A stretch of DNA of 64,000 bases from Prototheca cutis. Taxonomy: Eukaryota > Chlorophyta > Trebouxiophyceae > Chlorellales > Chlorellaceae. Positions 21,293 to 32,714 of the stretch are shown here, piece after piece. Position numbers and translations under genes: made by a program. The notes under the pieces were generated by a model. That model worked only from the letters and a program-made list of their open reading frames with translations. It ran no database searches and was not told the DNA's origin. The DNA is taken from contig BCIH01000008.1 in assembly GCA_002897115.2 (NCBI GenBank), forward strand, positions 285,372 to 349,371. The letters run 5' to 3'. Numbering within the stretch: the stretch's first letter is position 1; each line of letters opens with the position of its first letter.

Positions 21293-22859
21293 ATGCTGTG
21301 CAGCGCGCCTACACATGCACGGCAACCACCTGTGCAGCTGCAGGGGCCGTCGCCCAGGCGACGGCACCTAGGCAGGGCAGTGGGCGGGCGCATTCAGGCT
21401 GCTGGAAGCCCGCTGCGTTGTCCTGTAGCGTCCGGGCCGGCATGCAGGAGCACGAGCTTACCTTCATCTGGCCTGCATGACATCTGCCCCGCCCAGTGCG
21501 GCGCGGTTCGACGGGCGCCGGACCAGCCTCGGTTGTCGGGAGTGGAGCGCTCAGTGCTGGGCCATATTTGGCGGAGCAGTCATCGCTCTGACATCGCATG
21601 CCGTGCCCTGCCTCTGGCTCTGGTCAGTGCATCCCTCTCCCCGGCGCTCCTCGGTAAGCAATTGCTTCAGTCTGGCATTTGTTAGAGCTGCAGGACACCC
21701 AACAGCTGGCTGGGGTGTGTGCGCAGAGCCCAAAGGGCACGGACTCGTTTCATGAGTCCCCAGCACATCCACGCTGCTTAACACAAACCCACCCCTCGAC
21801 TGCACACAGCCGGTGGAGCCGGACTGGGCAGGACATTCTGGACTGGACTTGGAGCTGGAGGGCTGCACACGCTGGCAGGCGCCGACCACCTCGCCGGTCT
21901 GGCCCCGCTCACCGTGGGGCGGCGGCCCGCCGTCTCGGCACTGCTGGGCGGGCTGTGGGGTGCCGGGCACAGCACAGGGCAGCTGATCCTTGGTCTGGCC
22001 ATGGCTGCGCTCAAGGGACGCTTCCACCAGGTGGGTTGGTTGACTTTGAATGAAGGGGTTGGCCGAGGACAGCATATCCCCCCCCACCACCACCACCTAT
22101 GCAATGCTCCAGAAACAAACAAACAAGCAAGCAAGCAAAACTTCAATTTCCTGAACAGTTTGTCCCTATGCTGGATCGTTGGGGTGGCGTGACGGTGGGC
22201 TTGACCATGCTGGTGATTGGCATGCTCGGGCTGAAGGAGGCATGGGAGACTCAGCGAGAGCTGATCGCCACGGGCGGCGCCTGTCCCACCGCACACGCGC
22301 ATGTGGAGGAAATGGCGGCCGGGATCGGCACCCGGTCGCGGCGACTGGGCACGCTGCTGGGGACGTTTGTTACCGGAATAATCTATGGCCTGCAGCCAGA
22401 CGCGCTGTTTGTCATCTTGCCGGCGCTGACACTTCCCACGTGGGCCGCGGCGACCTCATACATCACGTCATTTGTCCTTGGAACCGTGGTCGCCATGGCC
22501 ACCTATGCCGGCATCATCGGTGAATACGGGCAGTGGACTTTCCCTTTTGCTGTTTTATGAAGTGTGTGTGCCCAGTCGCCGCGTTTGTATGTGTGTGTGT
22601 GTTGGGGAAGGGGCAAGCGCATTGTCCTGGGTGTTGCCTGTTGCATGGGAGGAGGCGGTGTGACTGACAAGGCACAGAGGGGAATTTCCTTACTCCCTAA
22701 CAAGAAATCCCCTCCCCCAAAAAACAAACAGGCGCGACGTCCCATGCGTTGACGCAGTCTGATTCGGGCATGAATCTCAAGCTCTCGGCGGCGGCCTCCT
22801 TCGTTGCCATCGCCGTCGGCCTCACAATTTTGGTGCCCGCGCTCTCGGCGGCATTATAG
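21293..22859 (+). CDS. Chloroplast-type nickel/cobalt-transporter-like membrane protein
   Basis: Homolog of the plant chloroplast 'high-affinity nickel-transport family' proteins (UreH/NiCoT-like); transported ion unproven. Four exons: 21293-21653, 21810-22030, 22159-22519 and 22732-22859, 356 residues. The first ~95 residues are Arg/Ser/Pro/Ala rich without acidic runs, as in a chloroplast transit peptide; a nearby upstream GTG is in frame but I chose the first ATG. Membrane part: LALVSASLSPALLAGGAG, then the family motif LHTLAGADHLAGLAPL with its His-x4-Asp-His, LWGAGHSTGQLILGLAMA, VGLTMLVIGMLGLKEAW, FVTGIIYGLQPDALFVILPA and a C-terminal helix FVAIAVGLTILVPALSAAL. These match plant homologs in order. 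The gene is divergent from PAF1 with about 530 bp between start codons. Confidence 0.82.
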
Positions 22860-23311
22860 TTGGCCAAAGCAGGCACAGCAAACGTGTTTGTCAGCCGTTT
22901 TCGTGCTTTTCCTGGCTTATTGCAACTCGGCGTCCACTGTCCCACTGCACACTGCTGCTGGCTGGCAGGTGCCATTGTCCTCATTCCAGAGAAGATTATT
23001 TGGCCCCCCAACCCTGTGATTGGCCCACCTCTGACCAAGGTGCAATGCACCAGGGTCTACCATTTTCTAGTTGAAACCGACCACAATGCTCATAACGAAC
23101 ACCGGGCAGAGGGGAGAGGCGGGTGTTGGTTTTACCAGATGATTGAAAGGTGGGGGCATTGCTGGAACGCAAGTGCTGCGGACTGTGGACGGCGTCCATG
23201 CACTGGCAACCCTCTGTCCAAAACCGTGTGGCCTCCAAGCACCACCAATGTTACAAGTCTGGGCCCGGCCAGGCCCAGGTCCCCAATCGCAAGCACACGC
23301 AGCGCTGATGC
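22860..23311. other. Convergent 3' region, transporter and mL53
   Basis: 3' UTRs of two convergent genes. A TGTAA motif is visible only for mL53. Confidence 0.65.
23251..23255 (-). terminator. TGTAA poly(A) motif for mL53
   Basis: Green-algal type TGTAA about 57 nt past the mL53 stop codon on the minus strand. Confidence 0.55.
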
Positions 23312-24099
23312 CTAGGTTTGCCGCGGCTCCTTTGTGAAGACGCCCAGGTCTGACTCGCCCGCGGCGGCCTGCTGCCATGTGCTGTTCAAGCGAATGCCTG
23401 CCAGACCAGCCGCCTTGAGCCGCTGCAGACAGGCAAGACAAGGGGTGCGGGGCAGGTGAGAGCTAACCGATCCGAGTCGAGGTGATCTGTGAGCGCCGCA
23501 TGCTTTCAAACACCCACGCGGCAGCCATGCAGAACCAGCCCGTCAGGTGCATGCAAACGTGCACCACTATACACAAACTCACTAAAAATGCCCCGGTACA
23601 AAGCAACCTCCCGCACCTCCTGCATGTCCATGTCTTCTGCAACGCTGTCGATCTTGGCCAGAATGTCACTGATGTTCATGTCCTTGGTGTATATCCGCTC
23701 CGACTTGCCGGTGGCAAATGTGACTTCCACGAAGTCATCACCATTCCTCCTGCAGTTGATGGGTCGCGGCAGGGGGGGCTTGACGGGCGGGGTGGGCTTG
23801 CATGAATCCTGCCTCACTTCGTGGGAGGGAAGGGCCGCGCAGCCAGTGGAAACCCCCAGGTTCCCAGGCAGCAGCAGCCACATGTCACTGGGGTAGGAAT
23901 GCACAGACTGGTCCATCGGCACCCAACCTCACAGAGCCATCCATCCAGCGCACCGGACGCTGTGCTTGATGTCGCACTGGGGGTTGGTCTCCAAGGACTT
24001 GCGACTCGTGGCTCTGGCTAGGAACTCACGGGCAGACCGCGCATGCCCGCCCAGGGGACTGATCTGTACCAGAATTTTGGAAATGTGCTTGAGCTGCAT
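23312..24099 (-). CDS. MRPL53: Mitochondrial ribosomal protein L53 (mL53) homolog
   Basis: Small protein (129 residues) matching the mL53 family of the mitochondrial large ribosomal subunit. Three exons (minus): 24099-23954, 23749-23617 and 23422-23312, with phases closing exactly. Segments: LKHISKILVQISPLGGHARS, AREFLARATSRKSLETNP, CDIKHSVRRNGDDFVEVTF and ATGKSERIYTKDMNISDI. The order 'K.V.V...P......REFL.......NP.C.......DD.P.V.V.F..G' fits family members. After IDSVAEDMDMQE the third exon gives RLKAAGLAGIRL and a polar tail. There is no long targeting peptide, as is common in this family. A TGTAA motif lies about 57 nt after the stop (23255-23251). It is divergent from MCTS1, about 460 bp between start codons. 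The assignment rests on recalled family pattern, not on a search. Confidence 0.68.
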
Positions 24100-24563
24100 G
24101 GCGGTGCTGTGCCCTCAGGACGGGTCTGCTGGCCTCCTACGCCCCGTCGGCAGCCAACTCCACGCAGGCACCGCAGTCGCCCAATGCTAGAGCGGCTCTA
24201 AAACAAACAGCGATGGAAAAATATGGGGCCAGTGGAAGCAGACAAAAACAATGTCTAAGAACTAAACACTGCGTCTGCATGTCCCAGTGGGCCCTGCACA
24301 ACGAAGTTTGGCTGGCTTGAGGAGCATGTGTCACTTCGCACGGTGGCCAGTTCTGGCTGGGCGCCCGGCCACTCATCCCGATGGGGGCCCAGTCGAGAGC
24401 GAGGCGATGCATTCATGAGACCACATCCCACGGCATTCCATCAATTGTATCTGACGTAGTTCATACCATTGCATCTAACATTTGATCGAGAAGTGAGAGA
24501 GCTTGTGCACGCGAGGGAAGGAGACCGCTCGAGCTCGTCCACCTGCAGGGTGCGGCAGACAGC
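24100..24563. promoter_or_regulatory. Divergent promoter region, mL53 / MCTS1
   Basis: 464 bp between divergent start codons of two translation-related genes; a shared promoter is plausible. No motif named. Confidence 0.5.
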
Positions 24564-25752
24564 ATGTCGCAGCTGTTTAAGACGTTCGGGAAGGAGGGCC
24601 ACAGAGCATCAGGCCACTCCCAACTTAAATCTTCAGCACAGCGGTCCATTAAGGGTGAGCATGGGGCTTAGACCCGTCCTGAGAGTGCGGGGCATGTCAC
24701 GGTCGTGTGGCCCATGCAGGCACCCAGGCCGAGCGACGTCAGCCGCTCATCCCCCGCATGCCCGACCCACAGCCAAGATTGCGGAGCAGTACCCCTGGCT
24801 GGAGAGCTCAGGGGTGCTCGACGTGCTGCTGCCCAAGAAGCAGGAGCTCACCCTGATCAAGCTGTGAGGCGGGAGGGAGGCTGGCCGTGTCATGGCGGTT
24901 TTAGGCGACAGCCGTGTGCCTGTAGGTGCATGTCGTAGATGTTTCAAGTAATGGCGTGAATAAATCAATCTACTAGATGAAGGGATCCTCAATGCATCAC
25001 CCCAGACAGTCCATTTACTCCCTCACTCTTGCGCGCCAACAGGCCAGAGCACGTCCAGCTGCTGATCTGTAACCACGAGCCGCTGTTCTTCTCGACCCGC
25101 GACGGCGGCTGGTTCCCCACGCTGCGCACGCTGCACAAGCATCCAGACATGATGCCACGACTGCGCGCTGACCAGGGGGCCGTCAAGTTTGTCCTCAGTG
25201 GAGCAAACATCATGTGCCCGGGGTTGACGTCCCCCGGGGCTACAATTCATGATGAGGTACGGGTGAATGTGTGGTGCTGTTCATTACCACCATCTGTGAC
25301 TGGTGACAATTGGTGTCGTGCCTTTGCATTGTGTGGGCGACGATCCCAGGTTCTCCGCAACAGAAACACATGTGTATATTCTTGCTTGCCTGCACAGGTG
25401 GATGCAGGGACGCCTGTGGCACTGTATGCGGAGGGCAAGGAGCATGCGATGGCCGTGGGCTTCACCACCATGTCCACTACAGAGGTGGGAGGGGACGATT
25501 GGCATTGGTTCTCTCAGAGGAAAAGGAATTATTGCGCTGGAATGACGAGTGCGCCTGGGGTTCTGGGCCAGGACCTGGCAGGGATTGCGTTAGAGGAACT
25601 AATTTGGTATGACCGGAGAGAAAGAACAAAAGTCAGGACTGCGGTGCTTCTCCTGCATGCTCTTGCAGATGCGGGAAGTCAACAAGGGTATCGGTGTGGA
25701 GAACTTGCATTACCTCAACGACGGTCTCTGGAGAAACAACCATATCGACTAG
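24564..25752 (+). CDS. MCTS1: MCTS1/Tma20-like PUA-domain translation factor
   Basis: Homolog of MCT-1/Tma20, which with DENR/Tma22 acts in 40S recycling and translation re-initiation in the cytosol. Five exons: 24564-24654, 24773-24863, 25043-25256, 25398-25484 and 25669-25752, 188 residues, near the human length (181). N-terminal domain: MSQLFKTFGKEGHRASGHSQ and KIAEQYPWLE. PUA domain: HKHPDMMPRLRADQGAVKFV followed by LSGANIMCPGLTSPGA, then VALYAEGKEHAMAVGFTTMS. The C-terminus VNKGIGVENLHYLNDGLW is nearly invariant in the family. The gene is complete. A TGTAA motif at 25831-25835 follows a (CA)n run in the presumed 3' UTR. Confidence 0.95.
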
Positions 25753-25789
25753 ACGCGCTGCGGCTGCTGTGGCGAAGCTCATCCCCTTT

Positions 25790-25792
<3 letters not shown>

Positions 25793-25829
<37 letters not shown>
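25793..25829. repeat. (AC)n microsatellite in MCTS1 3' UTR
   Basis: About 18 AC units starting 41 nt past the MCTS1 stop and ending just before the TGTAA motif at 25831. Confidence 0.88.
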
Positions 25830-25830
<1 letters not shown>

Positions 25831-25831
<1 letters not shown>

Positions 25832-25835
25832 GTAA
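25831..25835 (+). terminator. TGTAA poly(A) motif for MCTS1
   Basis: TGTAA 79 nt past the MCTS1 stop, directly after the (AC)n run. Confidence 0.6.
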
Positions 25836-26119
25836 AATTATTTCAGTCAGAAAGGGTGGGCAGAAGCAGCAGTTTTGAGGCCCAACATTATTTGCCTGTC
25901 CAAATAAAAGGCTCTCACAGTTTGAGGGGCAGAATGAAGGAAACACCCACGAAACCAAAATGTCGAGAAGGGTTTCCCAGCTGATTGATTGATTGATTGG
26001 ATACTCGTTGTTCATTGCAGTAGTTGTCAGCCATACACAATCAGCAGCTGCAGCAGCGACACAGAAAGAGTCACTGTCCTCTCGTTCACAGCCCCTGGTC
26101 AACCTCGAAAGTGCATGCA

Positions 26120-28206
26120 TCAATCAATCTTCTCCAGGCGGACGGCAAAGGCGCCGTCCGTGGCATGGATGTGTGGCCATGTGGCCACACACCCCTCCTC
26201 AGTAACGATTGAGTGGGGTATGCTGTCGCACTGCGAGGCGTGCCACAGGCGGAATGCGGCGCCTTGAGGCCCGTCAAGGAATGCGGCCACTTGACCCTGG
26301 TTCTCCTCCCACTCTACCGAGCACGTCGAGTAGACCAGCCAGCCCCCTGGCCGCACCAGCTGCGCTGCAGCAGCCAACAGCTGGGCCTGTTGAATAGGGG
26401 AAGGAGGGAAGCATGACACCTGCCGTTGTAATACATTCTTCGTTCTCCTCGGCTTCGTTGAATGCCTGCCCAAACACTTACGCATTAGGGTTCAGAAAGG
26501 CAAAGAGTGGACCACACACCCGCTGCCCACAACCCCCGTCCAGACCCTGCACGCCAGACAAACCCAGCGCTCTGCGCCCGCCACCTGCAACTCGACTGCC
26601 CTGGCCAGATCTTCCGGGCTGCGTCTCCAACGGGAGTCGGCCTTTTTGGCGAGCACACCCGTCCCGGTGCACGGCACGTCCAGCAGCACCTTGTCGAAAT
26701 GACCAAGCAACCGCCGGTCCTCGGTCAGAGCTTGGAGTGTGCGGGCCTGGAGCTGAACGAAGCCTCGTGCGCCGCTGGCCGATGCCGGCAGCTGGGCTAA
26801 CGTGCGCTCGAGCATGCGCAGGCGACGGCGAGAGGGGTCGCAGGCGAGCAGCCTGCCCCGGCCACGCATTCGCGATGCAATGGTCAGCGCCTTGCCCCCA
26901 GGCGCGGCACAGGCATCCAGGATGCACTCCCCCGGTCGCGGGTCCAGCAGCCGCACCGCTGCACCGGCAGCCTCGTCCTGTACCCCCACCAGCCCCGCGG
27001 CCAGCTGGTGCGAGTGCAGCACCGCATGCAGCCCCGCGCTCACGCGGACATACTCGTCCGGGAACAGCCGGCCTGGCGCCAGCTCAGCGCCCATGGCTTC
27101 CAGCTCTTCCACCAGCGCACGCCGCTCGTCGTCGGTGCAGGGGCTGAGACGGAGGCAGTACGCTGGGCGCTGGTTCACAGCACGGGCAAGCTCACCCGTC
27201 TGAGCCAGACCCAGCCGCTCCACCCAGCGTTCCACCATCCAGCTCGGCAGTGACTCCCGCACCGCCATGCTCTCTGCTGTGAGTGCTGCTGTTGTTGCGT
27301 GGGAGGAGAAGCAATTCGTTCGTGTGCCAACAAACATCAGGTGCACAAACAGCAAAACCGTCTCAGTTTTTTCCGTCAGTAATCTCCCCCTCAATAGCAT
27401 TGAAACAGCCGACTGGTCCAGTGCGCTGGCCCGAGATGAGACATCCGCCCCGACACCTTTAGCGCCGTCACTGTCATGGCCATCGTCGGGCAGTGCGCAG
27501 ACGCCTCGTTCCCTCAGCGCCTTGCGCAGCAGCGCTGCGGTGGGGGAGAAGCGAGCTGGCACATTTTTTTTGGTTGAAACAGCGCCCCAAGGACCCTCTG
27601 CGACTTGCCCTGCCACAGAAGGAGCATCCAGCTGCAACATGACATCAACCCCTCCAGCGCACCGTTCACGAAGCGGCCGGCGCCCTGATGCATCAACGCC
27701 TTGGCCAAATCCACGTAGCTGTGCACCCAGGCGTGGTCCGGTGTGCCTTGCGCCATCCTTTCTTGCAGCGCCAGACGCAGCAGGCACCGCAGTTCGGGGT
27801 CCAAGGCCCGTTGCCCCAGTCCAGGGCTCAGCTGGAGCAGCGGTTCGAGCCGAGCATCCAAAGCTCGACGCTGGCGCATGGCCCCCCCCACCAAGGCCGA
27901 CACTCTTTGCCGCCATTCCACCCTACAGGTGTGTTGAGGGGGGTTGGGATCTCTTTTTCTTTTTTTCCTTTTTAGGGGGGTTGTTGGGACGCGGGGGATG
28001 AGAGCAGCACAGCACAGACACGGTGCAGTGATGGAGTGATTCATCCGGACGGGCAGATGTGATCACGGTAAAAAAAATCTCCACTGGCGCACGTACGGGC
28101 AGGAGTCAAGGGAAGCCAGTATCGGTGGCCTGCCCGTTGCGAGCGCAAGGGAGCTCTCGAGCAGGAGCAGGCGGTGCAGAGCACAGGCTCTGGCACTGTC
28201 TTTCAT
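26120..28206 (-). CDS. RsmB-type NusB-SUN rRNA (cytosine-C5) methyltransferase
   Basis: SAM-dependent m5C methyltransferase of the RsmB/NSUN group with an N-terminal NusB RNA-binding domain, as in bacterial RsmB and plant organellar homologs; probable target is organellar small-subunit rRNA (inference). Five exons (minus): 28206-28097, 27922-27663, 27534-27457, 27276-26585 and 26386-26120, 468 residues. NusB part: SARACALHRLLLLESSLALA ... PELRCLLRLALQERM ... SYVDLAKALMHQGAGRFVNA and LLRKALRERG. Methyltransferase part: SAM motif ILDACAAPGGKALTIASRM, motif IV LLDVPCTGTGVLAKKADSRW and motif VI GGWLVYSTCSVEWEEN with the catalytic cysteine. The 27662-27535 intron was chosen because it restores the conserved FVN-LLRK junction. 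An in-frame TGA lies just upstream of the chosen ATG, so no long transit peptide is encoded contiguously. Confidence 0.86.
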
Positions 28207-28886
28207 GTTGCCGCTCCGCTTCAGCACCCTGCGGGCTCAGGATGACGACAGTCGACAATACCGACAGGCTCCTCATTCATTTGTGACTCACATGCATGTG
28301 GCACCAACCTCGCATGCCGCACAAGCATGTGTTTGCCAGTCTGAACACTGAGTCTGCACCGTGACTCCCAAGGTTCCTGCCAACCATCACTGCCAATCAC
28401 TGATCACACCTGGACCATCTGGGCGAAGCATCGCTGGCAATGGCTGCCTGGTCTTGCTTTTGGGACAGGCATACCGGCCTTGGGAACTTTGTGGGGCCTG
28501 CACACCGCCGCAGGGGTGCTGGGGCCCGCCCAGCTGGCTGGAAGGGCCGCCACCCGTGACATCCTGTTTGCCGCATTCCCTTCTACGGACGTTCAATTCT
28601 TCGCACAACTTGCATCCGATCATTCTGCACTATCATTCTTTTGACGACAATACATGCACATCATAGAACAGGACAAGAGGCGCGGTCAGAGTTCCTGCGA
28701 TGTGGACTTCAACAAAATTTCGCTGTAGGGGTCCCCATCCCGAGGCGGTGACCGGGAAAAGCTCTCCGTCCCAAAAAACGTGTCTGCCCGTGGATCACTT
28801 CCCCACTACCAATTCACATACAGCGCGCCGTTTTATATATTTCATACATTGCAATAATGCATTTAGCGTAATATTTTGCACATAGA
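28207..28886. promoter_or_regulatory. Divergent promoter region, RsmB-type gene / SUMT
   Basis: 680 bp between divergent start codons. AT content rises toward the SUMT start (28800-28885, including TTTTATATATTTCATA), a possible core promoter. Confidence 0.45.
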
Positions 28887-30306
28887 ATGGCTGTCTCTGG
28901 CGTTTTTACGCAGTACCAAGCTGCACCGCCGGTCATGGGGCTCGCATCCCGCACCCTCGTGGGCGGCGTCTCCCTCACCGCAAAGCCCACTAGCTGCCAT
29001 GCATGGCTTCCTCAAATGTTAAACATAGGTTTAACGACAACGCCGGCGTTTGGGAGCAGGATGCCCAGGCGGCGAATGACTCGCCGGCCGGCAGCATTTG
29101 CTGGCACAGCACCAGAGGCTGGAGCAGGCCCAGGTGACAACACCTCGTTTATGGAGCGGTACTTGCGCGTCCTGCGCAAGCACAAGCCAGGCACGTGTTA
29201 GTTTGGAGATTTTGGTTTGTGAAGTCACAGCAATAGAGCGTTCGTCCCCGAGCGCTCATGCAGGTCCAGTGGTAGGGCCACATGCGTGCGTGCATGTCCC
29301 CTCCAGTCCATGAGTCGACCAAACGTCAATCAAGCCGACAATAACCAATCTTCCCGCAACGACAGAGTTGCCGAGCCAGTCTGGGGAGGTGTTGCTCGTG
29401 GGCACGGGCCCCGGTGACCCGGAGCTGTTGACGGTCAAGGCCGTGCGGGCGCTGGAGTCGGCAGACGTGGTGCTGTATGACCGCCTGGTCTCGGACGAAA
29501 TCCTTGCCCTGGCCGGCGGCAGCACGGTGATGGTGTACGTGGGCAAGCAGCGCGGTTTCCACACGCGGACGCAGGAGGAAATCCACGCGCTGCTGGCCGG
29601 GTTTGCGCGTGAGGGTGCGCGCGTGGTCCGCCTGAAGGGCGGCGACCCCTTTGTCTTTGGCCGCGGGGGCGAGGAAGCCGCGTACTTGAGGGCCCATGGA
29701 GTCTGCGTCCGCACGGTGCCGGGGGTCACTGCAGCCGCAGGCTGCGGCGCGGACCTGGGCGTCCCCCTCACGCACCGGGGACTGGCCACCGGGGTCAAAT
29801 TCCTTACGGGCCACGCACGACCGGGGGGAAGTCTGGACGCGGCGGTGGCCGAGGCCGCTCGTGATCCGGACACCACGCTGGTCGTCTACATGGGCTTGTC
29901 CACGCTGCCAGAGCTGGAGGAACGGTTGACGCAGGGAGGGCTGGATCCACGCACGCCCGCCGTGGCCATCGAGCGAGGGACTACACCCGCCCAGCGGGCG
30001 GTGTTTGCGCCATTGGATCGCCTTCAGGGTGCCGTAACCGCGGCGGCGCTTGAGTCCCCGACCCTGCTCATTATTGGGCCAGTGGTGTCTCTGGCGCCCG
30101 GGTGGGCACTCGCCAGCGATGCCCCGGACGGCACCGCCCTGCTCGTGGGACAGGGCTCCGCTGGCAGCCTCTGGGGCTGGGGCAGTGGCGACGCTGAGCC
30201 GACTGCGGAGGAGGCGCCTGCTGCCGTCGGGATGGTGCCTGCTGTCGGGGATCTCGACAGCCTTCACCAGCTTGGTGCTGGCCACCGCGTCATCGGCCAT
30301 GCCTGA
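28887..30306 (+). CDS. UPM1: Uroporphyrinogen-III C-methyltransferase (SUMT), siroheme synthesis
   Basis: Transfers two methyl groups from SAM to uroporphyrinogen III to make precorrin-2, the branch leading to siroheme for sulfite and nitrite reductases in plastids. Two exons: 28887 to about 29190 and about 29366 to 30306, about 414 residues. Exon 1 encodes a transit-like N-terminus (Ala/Arg/Ser/Thr rich). Exon 2 carries the tetrapyrrole methylase domain: VGTGPGDPELLTVKAVRAL, VLYDRLVSDEIL, VRLKGGDPFVFGRGGEEAAY, VPGVTAAAGCGADLGVPLTH, TLVVYMG and AIERGTTPAQR. A ~65-residue tail follows the domain. The intron ends are ambiguous: CCAG|GCACGT with acceptor GACAG gives an in-frame join by a GC donor; a GT donor four bases later needs an acceptor at 29375. 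Divergent from the RsmB-type gene. Confidence 0.93.
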
Positions 30307-30703
30307 TTGTTTTACTGAACCTATTGTAGCGAGATTGCCGCGACCAGGGCTGGTGTCGTAGGTCAGGCACCCGGTCGCAAAGTCCGACTGTGCTTCGAAT
30401 GGACCGCGCACAGCCTCGAGAAGAGTAGAAGATATTGAAGAATTTCACGGCCTGCTGTCGCATTTGTATTGGATGACGTGCACCCTCTTCCTGCCATGTT
30501 GTACTCTTCTACCAAACTGCTCTTTTATTTTGAACAACTGAGCGTGCATAGACATGAAAGCTGCGAGCTCAGCAACCGCACATTCGATGAGGTCCGGGAA
30601 ACCAGCCACCCTTGGATGCTGGCAACGTGAACGACGCCACACCCGTCCGAGACAGCGCGTGAGGGCAACTGCAGCAACATGATATTCCAGCGCACCCTCA
30701 CAA
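30307..30703. other. Convergent 3' region, SUMT and RPN13
   Basis: 3' UTRs of both genes; no gene seen. Confidence 0.65.
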
Positions 30704-32018
30704 TCACTCGCGCATCGTGCCATCCTGCATGTTGTCCTGCTGACCCTCCTCCTCCTGCACATGCTTTGCATCTTCTTGCCGCTGCAGAGCTTCGAGAAAG
30801 GAAACCGTGCCCGGGAACTGCGCAAGCGGGAAATTACTGCTGGTGTTTCTAGACATCCACAGACAAGCATCACATTCCAACCACCGGCACCTTCCCATGA
30901 CCACTGCTCAGAGCCGTCCCTCCCCCCCCAAAACAACAAAAAAGAATCGTCTCACCTCTGCAGTGACTCCAAATTGCGCGGCGCTGAGGTCCCCCGCATC
31001 CAGCGCGGCGCCTAGCAGGGCAGCGGCATGGCGAAACTGTGGCGTCGTGACGAGATAGGTCAGTGCTGCAGGTTCGCGGTACTGCTCAGGGACGTGCGGC
31101 GCTACGGCCGCTGCTAGCTCCCGTCGCCGCTCCAGGATCGGCACCAAGCGGGACGGATGAAGCACACGGGCCAAGGGCAGCCGTGGTAGTTGTGTCCCAC
31201 TCCGCAGGCTACCCAGCGCGGCAGCCAGAGCCGATGCACCGATGACCCGCGTGGGCGTGGCTGATGTCGTCGCAGTGGGCGGCGCTGAAGGGAATGTAGG
31301 TGATGGCGCGGGCACGGCCGGTGGTGCGCCAGCAGACGGTGTCTGGAGTGGCACGGCCGGTGGTGCGCCAGCAGAGGACGGCACCGTAGATGCCTGTTCT
31401 TGTGCCGACTGAGCGACATGATCTCCATTATTATTTTGCCGGATGACATCAACAGGCACAGGCGCGGCGGCCAGTGCAGCCACATCCCTGACCCCCTGGC
31501 TGGCAGCATGGTCAGGCTCCTGGCTCCAGAAGAAGACGTCCTCTGCTGCCTGATCCGCGGCGGGTCTGCCCGTGAAGCGCAGGATCAGCCCATCTGGCCT
31601 GGGAATCTGTGAGTGCATGCGTGTGTGGGAAGGCTGAATATGCACAGTGGAAGGGCGGTCCAGCCATGCATGCAACTCCCCCCCCACACCCCTGTGCCTG
31701 TATAAAAATGCACCCATGCACGCATCACCCCTGTGTTGTAGAGCGAGAATGTGCATTCCATTTCCTGGTGAACCTGGGCCCAGGTCCAACATCCCCTCCG
31801 GGGGTTCGTGCCTGGACGAACTTGGTGAGCCTGCCCCGGATGTCCAGTTCCGGTCCTGCCTCCGCGGATCCATTGCGTTGTCTCCACACCACCGTCATAC
31901 ATGAGGATCCAGCTTCCCTGTGAACCGTCAACAGACCCTTGCGGGGGTCAGGGGCGAGGGAAGAGCCCGTACGCACCATGCGCCCCGCCTTGACCTCGGC
32001 ACTCGACGGGGCTGCCAT
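30704..32018 (-). CDS. RPN13: 26S proteasome ubiquitin receptor Rpn13/ADRM1
   Basis: Proteasome regulatory-particle ubiquitin receptor that also recruits the deubiquitinase UCH37. Three exons (minus): 32018-31774, 31598-30956 and 30817-30704, 333 residues. Pru domain: VKAGRMVRTGSSLAPDPRKG with LLTVHREAGSS and MTVVWRQRNG, then GLILRFTGRPAADQAAEDVF and FFWSQEPD. The order matches the animal pattern (AGKM...PDKRKGL ... FFWMQEP). A Pro/Ala-rich linker follows, with two near-identical SAGAPPAVP repeats. The C-terminal DEUBAD/UCH37-binding helices are LVPILERRRELAAAVAPHVP, ALTYLVTTPQFRHAAALLGA and AAQFGVTAE-FPGTVSFLEA, then an acidic/Gln tail ending GTMRE. The start is the first ATG before the Pru domain; an upstream non-coding exon is possible. 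Confidence 0.9.
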
Positions 32019-32714
32019 GGGGACAGTGAAGGCGTTCACCAAGACCTTCTGTCCCTGCAAACACAACCGAATGGCCGGATAAAAACATCGAATATGTGGA
32101 TGACCTGAGCTGCAGCTCTTTACAGGACTTTACGGGGTGGGATCTTTTGGGGGGGAGTGGGGTGCCAACGCACGCGAGACATTTGAGGGAAGGACTGTGG
32201 ACAGGGAACCATGCATGTCCCTGAAGTTTGTGTCTTATCACGAATGATGCGAAGAATAATCGTACTAAAATGCAGTATGCATGAGGGTCACGGTGCTTTT
32301 AAGAGAGTGAACGATGGGCCAAAGTCAAACGAGCTGGACATTCATGGAAGAGACAAAGGGAAGTGATCAGAGAGAAGTACGGGGAAACAAACAGCAAGAG
32401 AATTGGTTGCATTCACTAACGAAGGGGAAGCACATTGCATACAAATGTCACAAAACTTGATGTGATATGTCAAGAAAACAGGGTTTCGTCAAGCAGCACG
32501 TTGTGATCGAAAAGTCAGAAAGATGAGTGACGGTTTCTAAGCAGGATGTGCGAGGGTATCCATTGTGAGTTATAAGGTCAGTCAACTCTTGGTCAGGGCA
32601 AGCAGATGATGAGGTGGAAATGTGGACGATATCGAAGGCTCGTATTGGCCAATTTTATTTCTTTGCTCGCCAGTGATCCTGGCTGCATTTTCTGTTGGAG
32701 GCTGCACTACATTG
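32019..32714. other. Intergenic, CAP copy 1 to RPN13
   Basis: RPN13 5' flank and CAP copy 1 3' flank; noticeably more AT-rich (32240-32600) than the surroundings. No gene seen. Confidence 0.65.

Larger units (their letters stand above)
25753..26119. other. Convergent 3' region, MCTS1 and RsmB-type gene
   Basis: Contains the (AC)n run and the MCTS1 TGTAA motif; nothing else. Confidence 0.7.
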
